NCBI GenBank assembly: GCA_003952965.2
Contig: CM025854.1
Coordinates: 11,601,588 to 11,665,587 of the forward strand
Direction: 5' to 3'
Origin: Morella rubra
Lineage: Eukaryota; Streptophyta; Magnoliopsida; Fagales; Myricaceae
DNA length: 64,000 nucleotides
The notes beneath the pieces are model-generated. The model did not search any database. It worked only from the letters and a program-made list of their open reading frames with translations, and was not told the origin of the DNA. Positions 32,801 through 43,091 of the stretch are shown here, piece after piece. Every line of letters begins with the position of its first letter. Position 1 is the first letter of the stretch. The position numbers were made by a program, and so were the translations under genes.

Positions 32801-34023
32801 TGTTTTTTGCTTTTAACCCCCAAAACCGTGTTTGCAAAGTAAAGTCTAATTTAGCACAAGTATATTAAAACAACAAGTAAATAAGTGCTAAATATAAGGA
32901 GTAGGGATAGAGAAGCAAACATGTGATTTTTAGGTGGTTCGGCAAACTCGCCTACATCCACCCTTCAAGCTCCTTCACCGAGCCTTAAGGTTTTCCCACT
33001 ATTTCAAATAGCATACACTCTAGCTTCCGGGTGCTAGAGAACCGTACAAGTGTTTTTCCGGGCTTAACACTCAAACCCACCCAAGTGGTTTTTCGGGCTC
33101 ACCACTCACAACCTAACCAAGCTTGAGATATACCCTCTCTAAGCTTCTTCTTTAGTGAACAACCTCACTAAAGGAATCACGTATTTTTGATATGAAGATT
33201 GAAGAATAAACTCTCTCAAAGAATGGATATGAAATTGAAAACTCTATCTCTTGATTCACACAAAGACAAGGATATGAAAGTGTGTTTTGTGTGAATGATA
33301 TGAGAAATATAGAATATGAAGGTTTGGAATATTTCTCAAGTGATCTAAATGATATATTGTCGTTGTATATTTGTTTTGGACATTATAAAGGTGTATTTAT
33401 AGGCCACATATGAAAACTAGCCGTTGGGAGTCATCTGTTAAAACGAGCCGGTCGACCTCTACATGAACCGGTCGACCGCTTCAAGTTATGTTACTCAACG
33501 ATCATATTGTCAGAAGCTCAACAGATCTATTTCAAATCAACCGGTCGACCGCTATACCAAGCGGTCGAAGACTGGTTGACCGCTTCACCAGCTGGTCGAC
33601 TCCTCAACTTAAGCACATGATCCGGTTCAATTAAAACCACGTTTTTGACCTCTTTGAAACACCCAATTTTAGATACTTACTTCACATAAGTATAAGAAAG
33701 GTTTGGGAGTTTGATTGGGGTGTTTTGAAACCTTTAAAAAATATTTTAATCTTTCAAACAAAAGGTAAAACGATTTATGCACGTTTTGAAAGATATGCAA
33801 GTGCGATTCATAATCCTTGTCAAAAGTGAAACTAAGAGTTACAAGGTTTATACCCTAAGGTCTTGAAACTTCACTTTTGAGCTCCTTGCGTCTTCTTGAT
33901 CTTCTTTCTTCAAGTCTTTGGCTCTTTCATCAAAACGTCTTTGTCTTTGAAGATGTCCATTTTGATAAACTTGATCCATTTATTGAAATCATCAAAATCT
34001 CGATTGTGCACAAAAGCCAACAA
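32801..34023 (-). repeat. 5' LTR of the gag-only element
   Basis: Pairs with 29289-30492, with a few substitutions per hundred bases. It lacks about 50 bases at its 3' edge (plus-strand start TGTTTTTTGCTTTTAACC). It holds about six GGTCGACC-type motifs between 33448 and 33603, against three in the other LTR. Confidence 0.9.
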
Positions 34024-34028
34024 TAAGC

Positions 34029-34160
34029 CCACAGTAGGGTCTATGTTTCACAAAAAGAAAGTACTTAGTTACTTATTTATTTATCACTTTGAAGAATAAT
34101 TTATTTTTTTATTTGTGCATATTTATTCTCAAAAGTAAGAAAATTTATCACTTTGAAGAA
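34029..34160. repeat. End of CACTA flank copy 1 and duplication junction
   Basis: CCCACAGTAGGGTCTATGTT at 34029 continues the flank broken by the gag-only element and matches 41727 onward. It stops matching near 34145. TTTATCACTTTGAAGA occurs at 34080 and again at 34147, immediately before copy 2 of the transposase begins (AAGAATGTGTT). Confidence 0.75.
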
Positions 34161-35720
34161 GAATGTGTTGTTCCAATGTGTAGAAGAGATGGATGATTAT
34201 TTATTCATAATTGGGTTTGACCAGAGTTACACTCATTGGGTATTTCACGGAGAGTCAATTTCAGAAGTTTCTAACCGGGTAGTGACTTTAGAACCTGAAC
34301 CGAGTAGTGAGGATTCTGAGGGAAACATAATTGATGATATGAGAGACATGTTAAAAGATTTTGAGGTGAGAGTAGAGGTGATTGGAACGCTGGTCAAAAT
34401 ATGTCGAGTCTTGAAACAAATGAATCGGGGTCTAGAGACGGGTTTTCCACGTATACCAAGTTATGGGCGATGTTAAGCGAGAGTTGTATCCCGGGTGTAA
34501 GAAGTACTCGAAGTTGTCCTTCGTTGTTAGGTTACTTCATGTGAAGTCGAGAATAATTTGACTGTAAAGGCATTTGAAGATGTGTTGGGATTGATAAAAG
34601 ATGTGCTGCCCGTGGGAGAGACACTTCTAAATCTTATTATGAGGCAAAAAACTTAAGAAATAATTTGAGATTTAGCTATGATAACATACATGTGTGCTTA
34701 AATAATTGTGTACTGTTTTGGAAGGAGCACAGTGAGTTACAAGAGTGTCTGGTGTATGGGCATCGAGGTGGAAGTACAGTCAAAATAGCAAATCAAAGGT
34801 TCCTCAAAAAGTGTTGCGGCATTTTCCTTTGAAACCGAGGTTGCAACGATTGTTTCTATCAAAGCAAGTGGCAACGATATACGTGGCACCAAGAGAAGCG
34901 TGTGGTTGAAGATGGGGTGATGAGGCATCCTACAGACTCTGTGGTATGGAAGGACCTCAATAAGAATTATGAATGGTTTGGTCAGAAATCTCGAAACGTC
35001 GGTTGGGTTTGGCATCTGATGGGTTCAATCCGTTTGGCAACATGAGCTTATCGTATAGTATATGGCCAGTGGTACTAATTCCATACAATATGCCACCATG
35101 GAAATGTATGAAGGATTCAAGTTTTATGCTCTCATTGTTTATTCTGGGTCCAAGAAGTCTTGGAATGATATCAACGTCTACTTGCAGCCTTTGATAGATG
35201 AGTCAAAGGATTTTGTGGAAAATGGAGTGCAGACGTACGACGCAGTAGTGTCAAGTTCATTCAAGTTACATGCTGCTTTGCTTTGGACAATAAATGACTT
35301 CCCGCTTATGGTAATCTCTCGGTTGGAGTACGAAAGGACGGTTAGCATGCCCTAATTGCAATGCAAACAGGTTGTTTTGGTTGAAACATGGGGGCAAACA
35401 TTATTTTTTGGACATCGCCGGTATTTTCCCATGACGCATAGGTGGAGGCATGATGTCGACATATTTGATGGGAAAAAAGAGTTTAGAGTAGTGCCTGAAG
35501 AAGTCACTGGAGAGAGATACTTCAACAACTTGAATTGGTACCGTTATGTTTCATTTGGAAGACTCAGAAAAAGAGAAAATGGGCTGAAAATGAGTTAAGT
35601 TGGACGAAGCGCAGCATATTCTTTGAGTTGCCGTACTGGTCAATTTGAAACTTCGACATAATTTGGACGTCATGCACATAGAGAAGAATATTTTGTGACA
35701 ATGTGTTGGAAACTTTGATG
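34155..35720 (+). pseudogene. TNP2-type transposase, copy 2
   Basis: 34153-34476 includes DDYLFIIGFDQSYTHWVFHGE. 34860-35000 has the REACG-DGVMRHP-like block, and 35062-35355 has SIWPVVLIPYNMPPWKCMK and NVYLQPLIDESKDFVENGV. 35356-35598 has GHRRYFP, HRWRHDVDIFDGKKEFR and VTGERYFNNLNWY. From 35590 ENELSWTKRSIFFELPYW follows, the block ahead of the HNLDVMHIEKN motif, seen here shifted (LRHNLDVMHIEKN at about 35650). Frameshifts throughout. The family supplies the catalytic protein of En/Spm elements. Confidence 0.85.
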
Positions 35721-36580
35721 AAATCGATGGTAAGACGAAGGACAATGCTAGTGCTCGGAGGGACTTGGCATTAATGGCATTAAAAAGGAGTTGCATTTGC
35801 AAGTTCGGGTCAGCAGAGGTGATGCCTCAAGCATCTTTTACTTTAATGAAGGATGAACGTAAGAAGTGTTGTGAATGGCTGAAGGGTGTTAAGTTTCAAA
35901 TGGATACACCTCTAACATATCCCGGTGCGTGAATATAAAAGAATGGAAGATAATGGGTATGAAGAGTCACGACTCACACGTCTTGTTGCAGCGACTGTTA
36001 CCGGCAATGATACACGGGTTGTTAGGAAACGAAGTATGTACAACATTGACTGAGTTGAGCTTATTCTTCAAAGACTTGTGCTCAAGAACAATACGTTTAG
36101 ACGTTGTGGATAGTTAGAGAAGGACATCGAAATGATTCTTTGCAAGTTGAACATTTATTCCCTCCATCATTTTTTACTATTATGGTTCATTTAGCTGTTC
36201 ATTTACCTCGGAAGTGAAACTTGGGGTCCAGTTCAATTTCGGTGGATGTATCCAATGGAGAGGTATATGGGGAAGATGAAGCATTTCGTTAAGAAAATAG
36301 GGCACAGTGTGAGGGCTCCATAGCAGAGAATTATGTGTTAAATGAATGTCTAACTTTTTGCTCAATGTATCTTAGTACGGTTGAGACAAGATTCAATAGA
36401 AAAGACTAGAATTATGCCGACATGATGATGAAGGGTTGTCGTCTTTCTGTATTTACTCAAAATGTTCGCATGTTGGGAGCTGGTAGGGGTCAAGATTTGA
36501 ATATAAAGGAATTTATAAAAGTGCAGTGGTACATACTCAACAACTATTCAGAAATCAGCCAACATATAGAGTAAGTGCAT
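35721..36580 (+). pseudogene. DUF4218 region of the CACTA protein, copy 2
   Basis: 35960-36110 reads HDSHVLLQRLLPAMIHGLLGN and LTELSLFFKDLCSRTI, typical of the DUF4218 domain fused to or following TNP2. To 36350 comes PLHWIHP/RWMYPMERYM-like sequence. It is interrupted by stops. Absent from copy 1. Confidence 0.7.
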
Positions 36581-37037
36581 ATTACAATATTTGCTCATTT
36601 AAACACTTATCAGTTCATTATATTTAATTTATTATAAAATATCTTATTTCTTTATAGCGAGCACTTGGAAGAGATGAGGAGGCAATCACCAATAAATGTT
36701 GATAGGAGGCACGAAGAAGATTTTTGTTATGGTTTAGAAATCGGTATTTATTTAATTTTGTCTCTATTATATGTTTAATTTTTATTGATCTTTTTTTTTA
36801 ATTAACACATGTTTATTATTTTAATTCAAACTATGCGCAATGAAAATCCGGCTCGGTGTCGGATGATTTGTATGCATTAGCATCTAATCTGGATCAACGG
36901 GCACTTTGTTATTCTGGGTGTGTAGTGAATGGAGTTAGGTTTCACACGGTCCTTTCGTGAACAGTTTCATAGTACTTAGAATAGTGGTGTGGTTGTTCTG
37001 GGGACCATGATGATAAGTTGATTTTTATGGCCAGGTC

Positions 37038-37319
37038 GTGGAGATTTACACGTTGCATTATTTGCGAGGGAATTTAGTTTATTTACTCAAATGTGACTGG
37101 TTTGACTTGAGTACTCAAAACTTAGGTCTTGATAAAAGTGGTCGGTTTGTTAGTATTAACACATCCCAAAAGTGGTACAAAGACGACCCGTTCGTGCTAG
37201 CATCTCAGGGGAATCAAGTGTTTTATATCGATGATATGAAGTTGGGCGGTCACTGGAAGATTGTTCAAAAGATTACCCCTAGAAACACGTATGATATTCC
37301 ACTATTGAGAGGAAGCTAG
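37038..37319 (+). pseudogene. DUF4216 region, copy 2
   Basis: LKCDWFDLSTQNLGLDKSG, then FVSINTSQKWYKDDPFVLA and SQGNQVFYIDD match the DUF4216 block that follows TNP2 in plant CACTA elements. The minus-strand element has the same block at 60651-60442. Confidence 0.8.
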
Positions 37320-39330
37320 TGAAGATGGAGAAGGACCGTCGAACCGTGAAGCATACTAGGAGAATGAGTCTATTGAGCTTTTTGTAGACTTTAGCTCATT
37401 TGACATGATCCCGTTGACTAGAAATGACGTCGAGGCTTATGTGCCGGTAACGATGAGAGTGGTCCACAACAACGTGAAATAGAAGGAAGCGATGATTCCT
37501 CGGAATCGTTCAGTGAAGATTGTAGTGATTCTGAAGAATATGATTCCGAGGACTAAAGTAACTTTATCGTTTCAATTTACTTTGCATTTCTATTTTATAT
37601 TCATTGTGTTTTTTTTTACTAATATTGATTTATTTGGTCACAGACGACGTCATGCCAGCGGGAGGAAAACGTCTTCGGTGCGATTCATCATTTTAGCTAA
37701 GAGTAGTCCCGTACACTAGCAGTGTCGGGTCCTTCACTTAGGATAAACGAATTACTGTCCTCTACCACAGCCAGTCCAGTAGGCACCCAAAGTAGTTGTG
37801 TTTTTAAGTATCTTACCCCGTCATCTTGATTAAATATTATGACTTTTAAATTTCTATGCTTAACTGAATTTTAAATTTATGGTTCTTCATTTGTAGCGAC
37901 GTCCGAAATCAAGCACGAAAGGGGTAGTACACTGATTGCATTACTCAAGGCTCATACCAGAGGAAAGCTGACTCTCCATATCCTGATATACGTACAGGCG
38001 GTGATGACAAGGTATCCTCATGCTCTCAAGTCATATTGGTGCGCTCGTTCGACAACATGTCCCATTTGAGACGAGTAAGTGGAAGGAGGTCCCCGAAGGT
38101 TAAATCGTATGTGATGAACCGAGTGTTGGTAAGTATAATTTATTAAATTTTAATTGTTGAAACTTTTATACGTACTAACTATTATATATGTTAAGGATGA
38201 CTTCCAACTAGATTATGACCAACCCGAGGATCGCATCACTGTGACGTCTACGATGAACACAGCATACAGGACACATAAATAGAATGTTCCAGCATTACTC
38301 GGTGTTCAATTCCAAAGAAGAGGCGTTAGAGCACCCGTATCCCGAGATGAACAAGGAAGAATGGACTCATGTCTGTGATTTATTTGAGAGCGAAGAATTT
38401 CAAGTTAAAAATTTTTATTTTGTCCTGAATGTTTATTTTAGTTTATTATTAATTGTCGTAACAACTGTAAATGTACAATGCAAGGAGGAGTGCAATCAAC
38501 AAAGAGTAGAGCTAAGCTAAAGATTGTACACACATCGAGAGCGAGGTCTTCCAAAGCGTAAGAGCGTTGTTAGTAAGTAATAATTTATATTTTTTAGAGA
38601 TATTACTTAAATAAATGACTTAGGTATTTTAATATGCACGTTGGATATTTCTTTTGGTATACAGAAAAATCTAAAATCTGATGAGATTAATCCTGCATTG
38701 CTGTATAAAAAAATGTACACTAATAAGGATGACATGTGGACATCAGAAGATGCACGAAAAATTTTGTAAGTTGTAACGTTAGATTTAATGATGCATTCAT
38801 TATCTCTTATGTTTCATATGTGCTAATTTTTCTTCTTTTCTAATTTTGTAGGAAAAAATAGAGGCGTTACAGTTGCAGCACGAGTCAGAGGGAAAGCCAT
38901 ACACAGAAGTGGAGATTTTCGCTGAGGTATTAAGGACGAAAGCGGGTTACGTGCGAGGTTTAGGCGTTCAATACGGTCTGTTGGATCATCATCTTCAGTA
39001 TCGTCCATTGATTTGTCCTAGAGATTGGAGGAGGTCAGACTAGAAATAGAGTAGATGAGTGCTAGACAAATAGAATATGAAGAGCTTCTAGTCAAGCGAT
39101 CAGAAATGGAGGAGACAATGCGAAAGCATCAATAGATGATGGAGGAGCAGCAACAGAAGAAAGACGAAGAGCATCAGAAGATGATGCAGGAGTACAACGG
39201 AACCTAGTAGAACAACAAGAGCGGAGAATGCAACTAATGGAACAACAAATGTGTGAGCAGATGATGGAGCACATCAGACAGCTGACATCCCGTACGATAC
39301 CCAAAAGAAAATTTGGGTAAATTATGTATT
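37320..39330 (+). pseudogene. Second CACTA protein (Transposase_24-like), copy 2
   Basis: 38200-38400 reads DYDQPEDRITVTSTMNTAYR, then HPYPEMNKEEWTHVCDLF. 38650-38770 and 38850-39330 match copy 1 at 26190-26800, including the Gln/Met-rich coiled coil. 37640-38140 holds the N-terminal part missing from copy 1. Intron-like gaps ending TTTTGTAG occur at 38851 and in copy 1 at 26368. Confidence 0.65.
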
Positions 39331-39509
39331 TCACTATTTGATCAGTACTTATCGATTATGTATTTTAGTTACTTTTAATGAAGATTGCATATTTGTAGAT
39401 ATTTTATTATTATTATGAGTATTGAATATCTTTCTATTTGTATTATTTGCAAATAATTTTTAAAATTTTAATTAAACTAATTCAAATACGCAACAAAGGG
39501 TTCATACAG

Positions 39510-40125
39510 TAACAAAACTGTCCGAACGGTTTTTGTAGTGAATACGTACACATGCTTAACAATTCGTCTGCACACTTTGCTTGAAATACCGTCTGTCCAT
39601 AAGGTTATTCTGCCGTGCACACGGTCCTTTAATTACCAACCATTCGAACGGGAAGAAGACACATTCCAACATGTTCAACAGAATAAGCATCCGCACTGTC
39701 GATGTATGTGTTCAAACGGTTTCTGAAGGTGACAAAAAATTGTTTCGTCATAAATAAAACAATAATGCGGACGTCTTCATGTTACCGTGCACACGTTTTT
39801 ATGTTATCGTGTGCATGGATTTTTCATGACAAAATGCATTTCATCACATTAGACCAAACGTTCGCACCTCTCATGCGAACAAATGGACGGTACTGGGCCA
39901 TGACGATTTTGAAGTTCGTCAAGATAGCAAAAAACCATTCGGACGGTATATGTTTTCGTCAGAATGGTTTTGAGTGACAAAACATGGAAATTGTCACCTA
40001 AAATTTTGCTGACAGGCTTTAGGTAACAAACCGGATGACAACTCGGTTTTGTCTCCCAAAATCTTTGGTGACAAAAATGACACTTTGCGTTACAAAATTT
40101 TTTGACACCCATAATGATGTGTGTT
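39510..40125. repeat. CACTA 3' subterminal repeats, copy 2
   Basis: Same array as 26990-27660 with CTGTCCGAACGG, CCATTCGGACGG and GTGACAAA/TTTGTC blocks, ending GATGTGTGTTGTAG. Confidence 0.65.
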
Positions 40126-41845
40126 GTAGATCATGTTCTTTCTTCCTCTCGTTTATTTTTTCCAAAAATTTTGGAGACAAGACTACTACCAATTTTGCCC
40201 TTATATTAAAAAATTTGCAAAATGTGGAACACAACCAGGGTTTTGTTCCTGCACAAAGGTAAGGACACACACGGGCGGATATTGTGCTTTGGTGTTCTTT
40301 ATCCTATGATTAATGCCATAACTATTACGTTTCTTATGAGTTGATGAGTGATCAAAAACCTTTTTGTAACCGTTTGGTGTGAACTTTTGTTTAATTTTAA
40401 AAAGACATGTTAGGGTTTTTAGTTAAATTAGCATCTATATTAAGGTACTCACGCTATTACGCTATAAGGTTATATTGTCTAAAGACAAAATTTTTTGTAA
40501 ATAAACTTGACAATTTGAAAACTTGAAAGAAAGAATTGTATGAGATACAAAATTCATATAACGGGTTTTTAATTTTTATGGTTGTGTTAAAAACGTGTTT
40601 TAATTACATTTGAATATCAGTCTTTAAAAAAATTAAAAATCTGTAAAATTTAAGGTCCGCAAATGTTTGTAGATGAGGGTGTTTTTTATTGGTTCTGAAA
40701 TTGGAGCCCCTAGAGTATGTACGGGTGTATTTTTTCAAATCTCTAGTTATTATTATTTTTTTTAATGGTTGGGATATAAATATCACACTATTATGTTATT
40801 CATCTATTTACACCCCACAAGCCAATTGACCCTTAAATATGATCATAACTCTGTCATTTGTCATCCACACATTGAAGACACTTACCTCAATTATACACTT
40901 TACATCCCTAATTATAGGGTACTGACACTTTGCACCCCACAAGCCAATTGGTAGTTAAATGTGACGGTAAATCTATCTTGTATCGCTCATGTGATTCACT
41001 AATGCAAATTAAGAAGTTCCTTCAATAATAATGTTCTGTTGATAGGTACAAGATTTTTAGAAATCACATTTTGTTATTTCAAATTTAGTTATTTATTTGT
41101 TTTGTTTCCCTCTCTTGGCTGTTGAAGTGACTTGAATCATGAGGCTTTGCGTGTGACCGATTTACTATGGCATTTAATTGGCTTGTGGATGAAAATCGAT
41201 GAAATTGTCACGTAATTTGAAGACAAGGTGAAAAGTGTCAGTACACCTTAATTGGAGGTGTAAAGTGTATTTTTTCCTAAGGGAAAAATGGACCTAACAT
41301 AGGAGAGTGAATCACGTGGACAGCATGTGGTAGATTTACCATCGCATCTAATAGTCAATGGACTTGTGGGGTGCAAATCGATAAATATTAAAACTTTATG
41401 GACTCAATATCATGTAATTGGAAGTAGGAGTGCAAAGTGTGATTATTTTGGAGTACAAAATGTATTTTCCCTTTATATTTTCACTTTTTCACATATGCCA
41501 ACAAAAATTATTTACAACCAAAATGACCTTAAATATCAACATCACCTTTTTTTTTCACAAACCTTAACAAAACCCACCAACTTTTCTCAAATTCAAGTAA
41601 AACTCATATTCAACAAATTTTCTGGTAGGAACCTGTGATTATGTGAAATGAGGATTTCTCGATTGAACATAACCTAAGACTTGTGCAACTTCCGCTTAGA
41701 AAGCCCAAGAGTGGGGCAGGATAAGCCCACAGTGGGGTCTATGTTTCACAAAAAGAAAGTACTTAGTTATTTATTTATTTATCACTTTGAAGAATAATTT
41801 ATTTTTTTATTTGTGCAATTTTATTCTCAAAAGTAAAAAATTTAT
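40126..41845. repeat. CACTA flank, copy 2
   Basis: Matches 27676-29288 plus 34029-34145 without the gag-only element; the uninterrupted target reads GGATAAGCCCACAG at 41721. It holds the second MULE-like inverted-repeat element (about 40800-41475). No gene. Confidence 0.85.
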
Positions 41846-42394
41846 TTATATTTGTATTGTTTTGGAAAATAACATAATCTAATTAACGCCATCTTCAATG
41901 TTATTTTCGACAAGGTTCAAAGTATTTATGGGTTTCTTCTTTAAAAATTTTGCTCCAATTAAAAAGCGTATCTAAATTTTCGGATGCACACAACAAATAG
42001 TTTTGTAACCAATAAAGGTATTGGAGATAATTTAGCCTTTTCCAATCTCTTATAATATTTATAAACAAAACTACGAAGTCAAATAAAAAATAAATAAGGA
42101 CTTCAGATTTCATGTAGTTGTCTTATTGAAGGACTTCATGAGTTAGTAGGTTGACTTATAAGGTTGTTTACATTTGATGACATGGAGGTTGTTCAAATTT
42201 AGCCTCTCAAGGACTAAAATGTAACAACCACCAAAAAAAAAAAAAAAACCTGTTGGTGCAATTAAGCATAATCTTTGAAGAAAAAATGTATTAGACAATA
42301 AAATCAAGAGGGTTAAAGTTAGTGTTAAAAAGACTCATAAAGGCTGTGGCAAAAGTTTATCGCTATCTTGGTTTTCTAAAAAAGAATAGACAGT
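41846..42394. other. Spacer, no gene seen
   Basis: AT-rich, with a poly-A run at 42235-42248. No convincing frame on either strand. Confidence 0.5.
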
Positions 42395-42670
42395 AAAACT
42401 TAACAACTTCCAATTTAGTTTAGAAAAAATGGTGAATTTCTATTGTTCAATAAATAATCTTTAAAAGATTAAAAAAGCAATATCACTTGGCATAGAACAT
42501 CAGAAAGGAATCTGCAGGGCAAGTAGATTGTAATTTAAGTAGATGTGGTAGCTCTTATTTTGGTGTATGTCTCTGGAAAGTTCGCGCTCTTAGGTGGCGC
42601 CCCTAAACCGAACCCAGTTTACTTGGCTAACAGGTTTCTCCATCCCTCCTGCGTATGCGTAGTATTTGTC
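42395..42670. repeat. 276-bp direct repeat, copy 1, upstream of the TLC gene
   Basis: AAAACTTAACAACTTCC to GTAGTATTTGTC. I see no difference from 42710-42985. A 39-base spacer separates the copies. Confidence 0.95.
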
Positions 42671-42709
42671 TGTCTAAGTTACTAACGCCAAGCTCTAAAA
42701 TGGGGAATT

Positions 42710-42985
42710 AAAACTTAACAACTTCCAATTTAGTTTAGAAAAAATGGTGAATTTCTATTGTTCAATAAATAATCTTTAAAAGATTAAAAAAGCAATATCA
42801 CTTGGCATAGAACATCAGAAAGGAATCTGCAGGGCAAGTAGATTGTAATTTAAGTAGATGTGGTAGCTCTTATTTTGGTGTATGTCTCTGGAAAGTTCGC
42901 GCTCTTAGGTGGCGCCCCTAAACCGAACCCAGTTTACTTGGCTAACAGGTTTCTCCATCCCTCCTGCGTATGCGTAGTATTTGTC
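42710..42985. repeat. 276-bp direct repeat, copy 2, promoter-proximal
   Basis: The second copy ends only about 30 bases before the CT-rich leader of the TLC gene, so it probably covers the core promoter. It includes TTAGGTGGCGCCCCTAAACC, a partly palindromic GC-rich stretch. Confidence 0.93.
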
Positions 42986-42999
42986 ACCTTCTGAGCAAA

Positions 43000-43091
43000 G
43001 AAACTAACACAAGAGACTCTCTCTCTCTCTCTCTCTCTCCAAACTGATTTTCTCCAGCGTCTTCCTTGGGTTAAGTTTCTTCCCGATTCAG
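43000..43091 (+). other. Probable 5' non-coding exon of the TLC gene
   Basis: CT-rich leader ending ATTCAG|GTAAAC at 43091/43092, a good donor site. No ATG-led frame is present. The transcription start is not known; intron 1 would run 43092-46136. Confidence 0.55.
43016..43040 (+). repeat. (CT)n microsatellite in the 5' leader
   Basis: About twelve CT units, common in plant 5' untranslated leaders. Confidence 0.9.

Larger units (their letters stand above)
29289..34023 (-). mobile_element. Gag-only copia (SIRE-like) retrotransposon, TSD ATAAG
   Basis: ATAAG flanks it at 29284-29288 and 34024-34028. The ends are TG...CA. Read on the minus strand: 5' LTR (34023-32801), primer site TTGGTATCAGAGCTTGG, a single gag frame, about 0.8 kb without pol, polypurine tract AAAAAGGGGGAGAT, and 3' LTR (30492-29289). 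Protease, integrase and reverse transcriptase are absent, so it must rely on enzymes from related elements. The CACTA flank copy at 41726 lacks it, so it inserted after that duplication. Confidence 0.9.
34155..40125 (+). mobile_element. CACTA transposon, second copy lacking its 5' part
   Basis: It starts inside the TNP2 gene (copy 1 position about 24337) and runs through the full downstream set (DUF4218, DUF4216, second transposase protein, 3' subterminal repeats) to GATGTGTGTTGTAG near 40125. Relative to copy 1 it keeps about 2.6 kb between TNP2 and the second protein. Confidence 0.85.
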
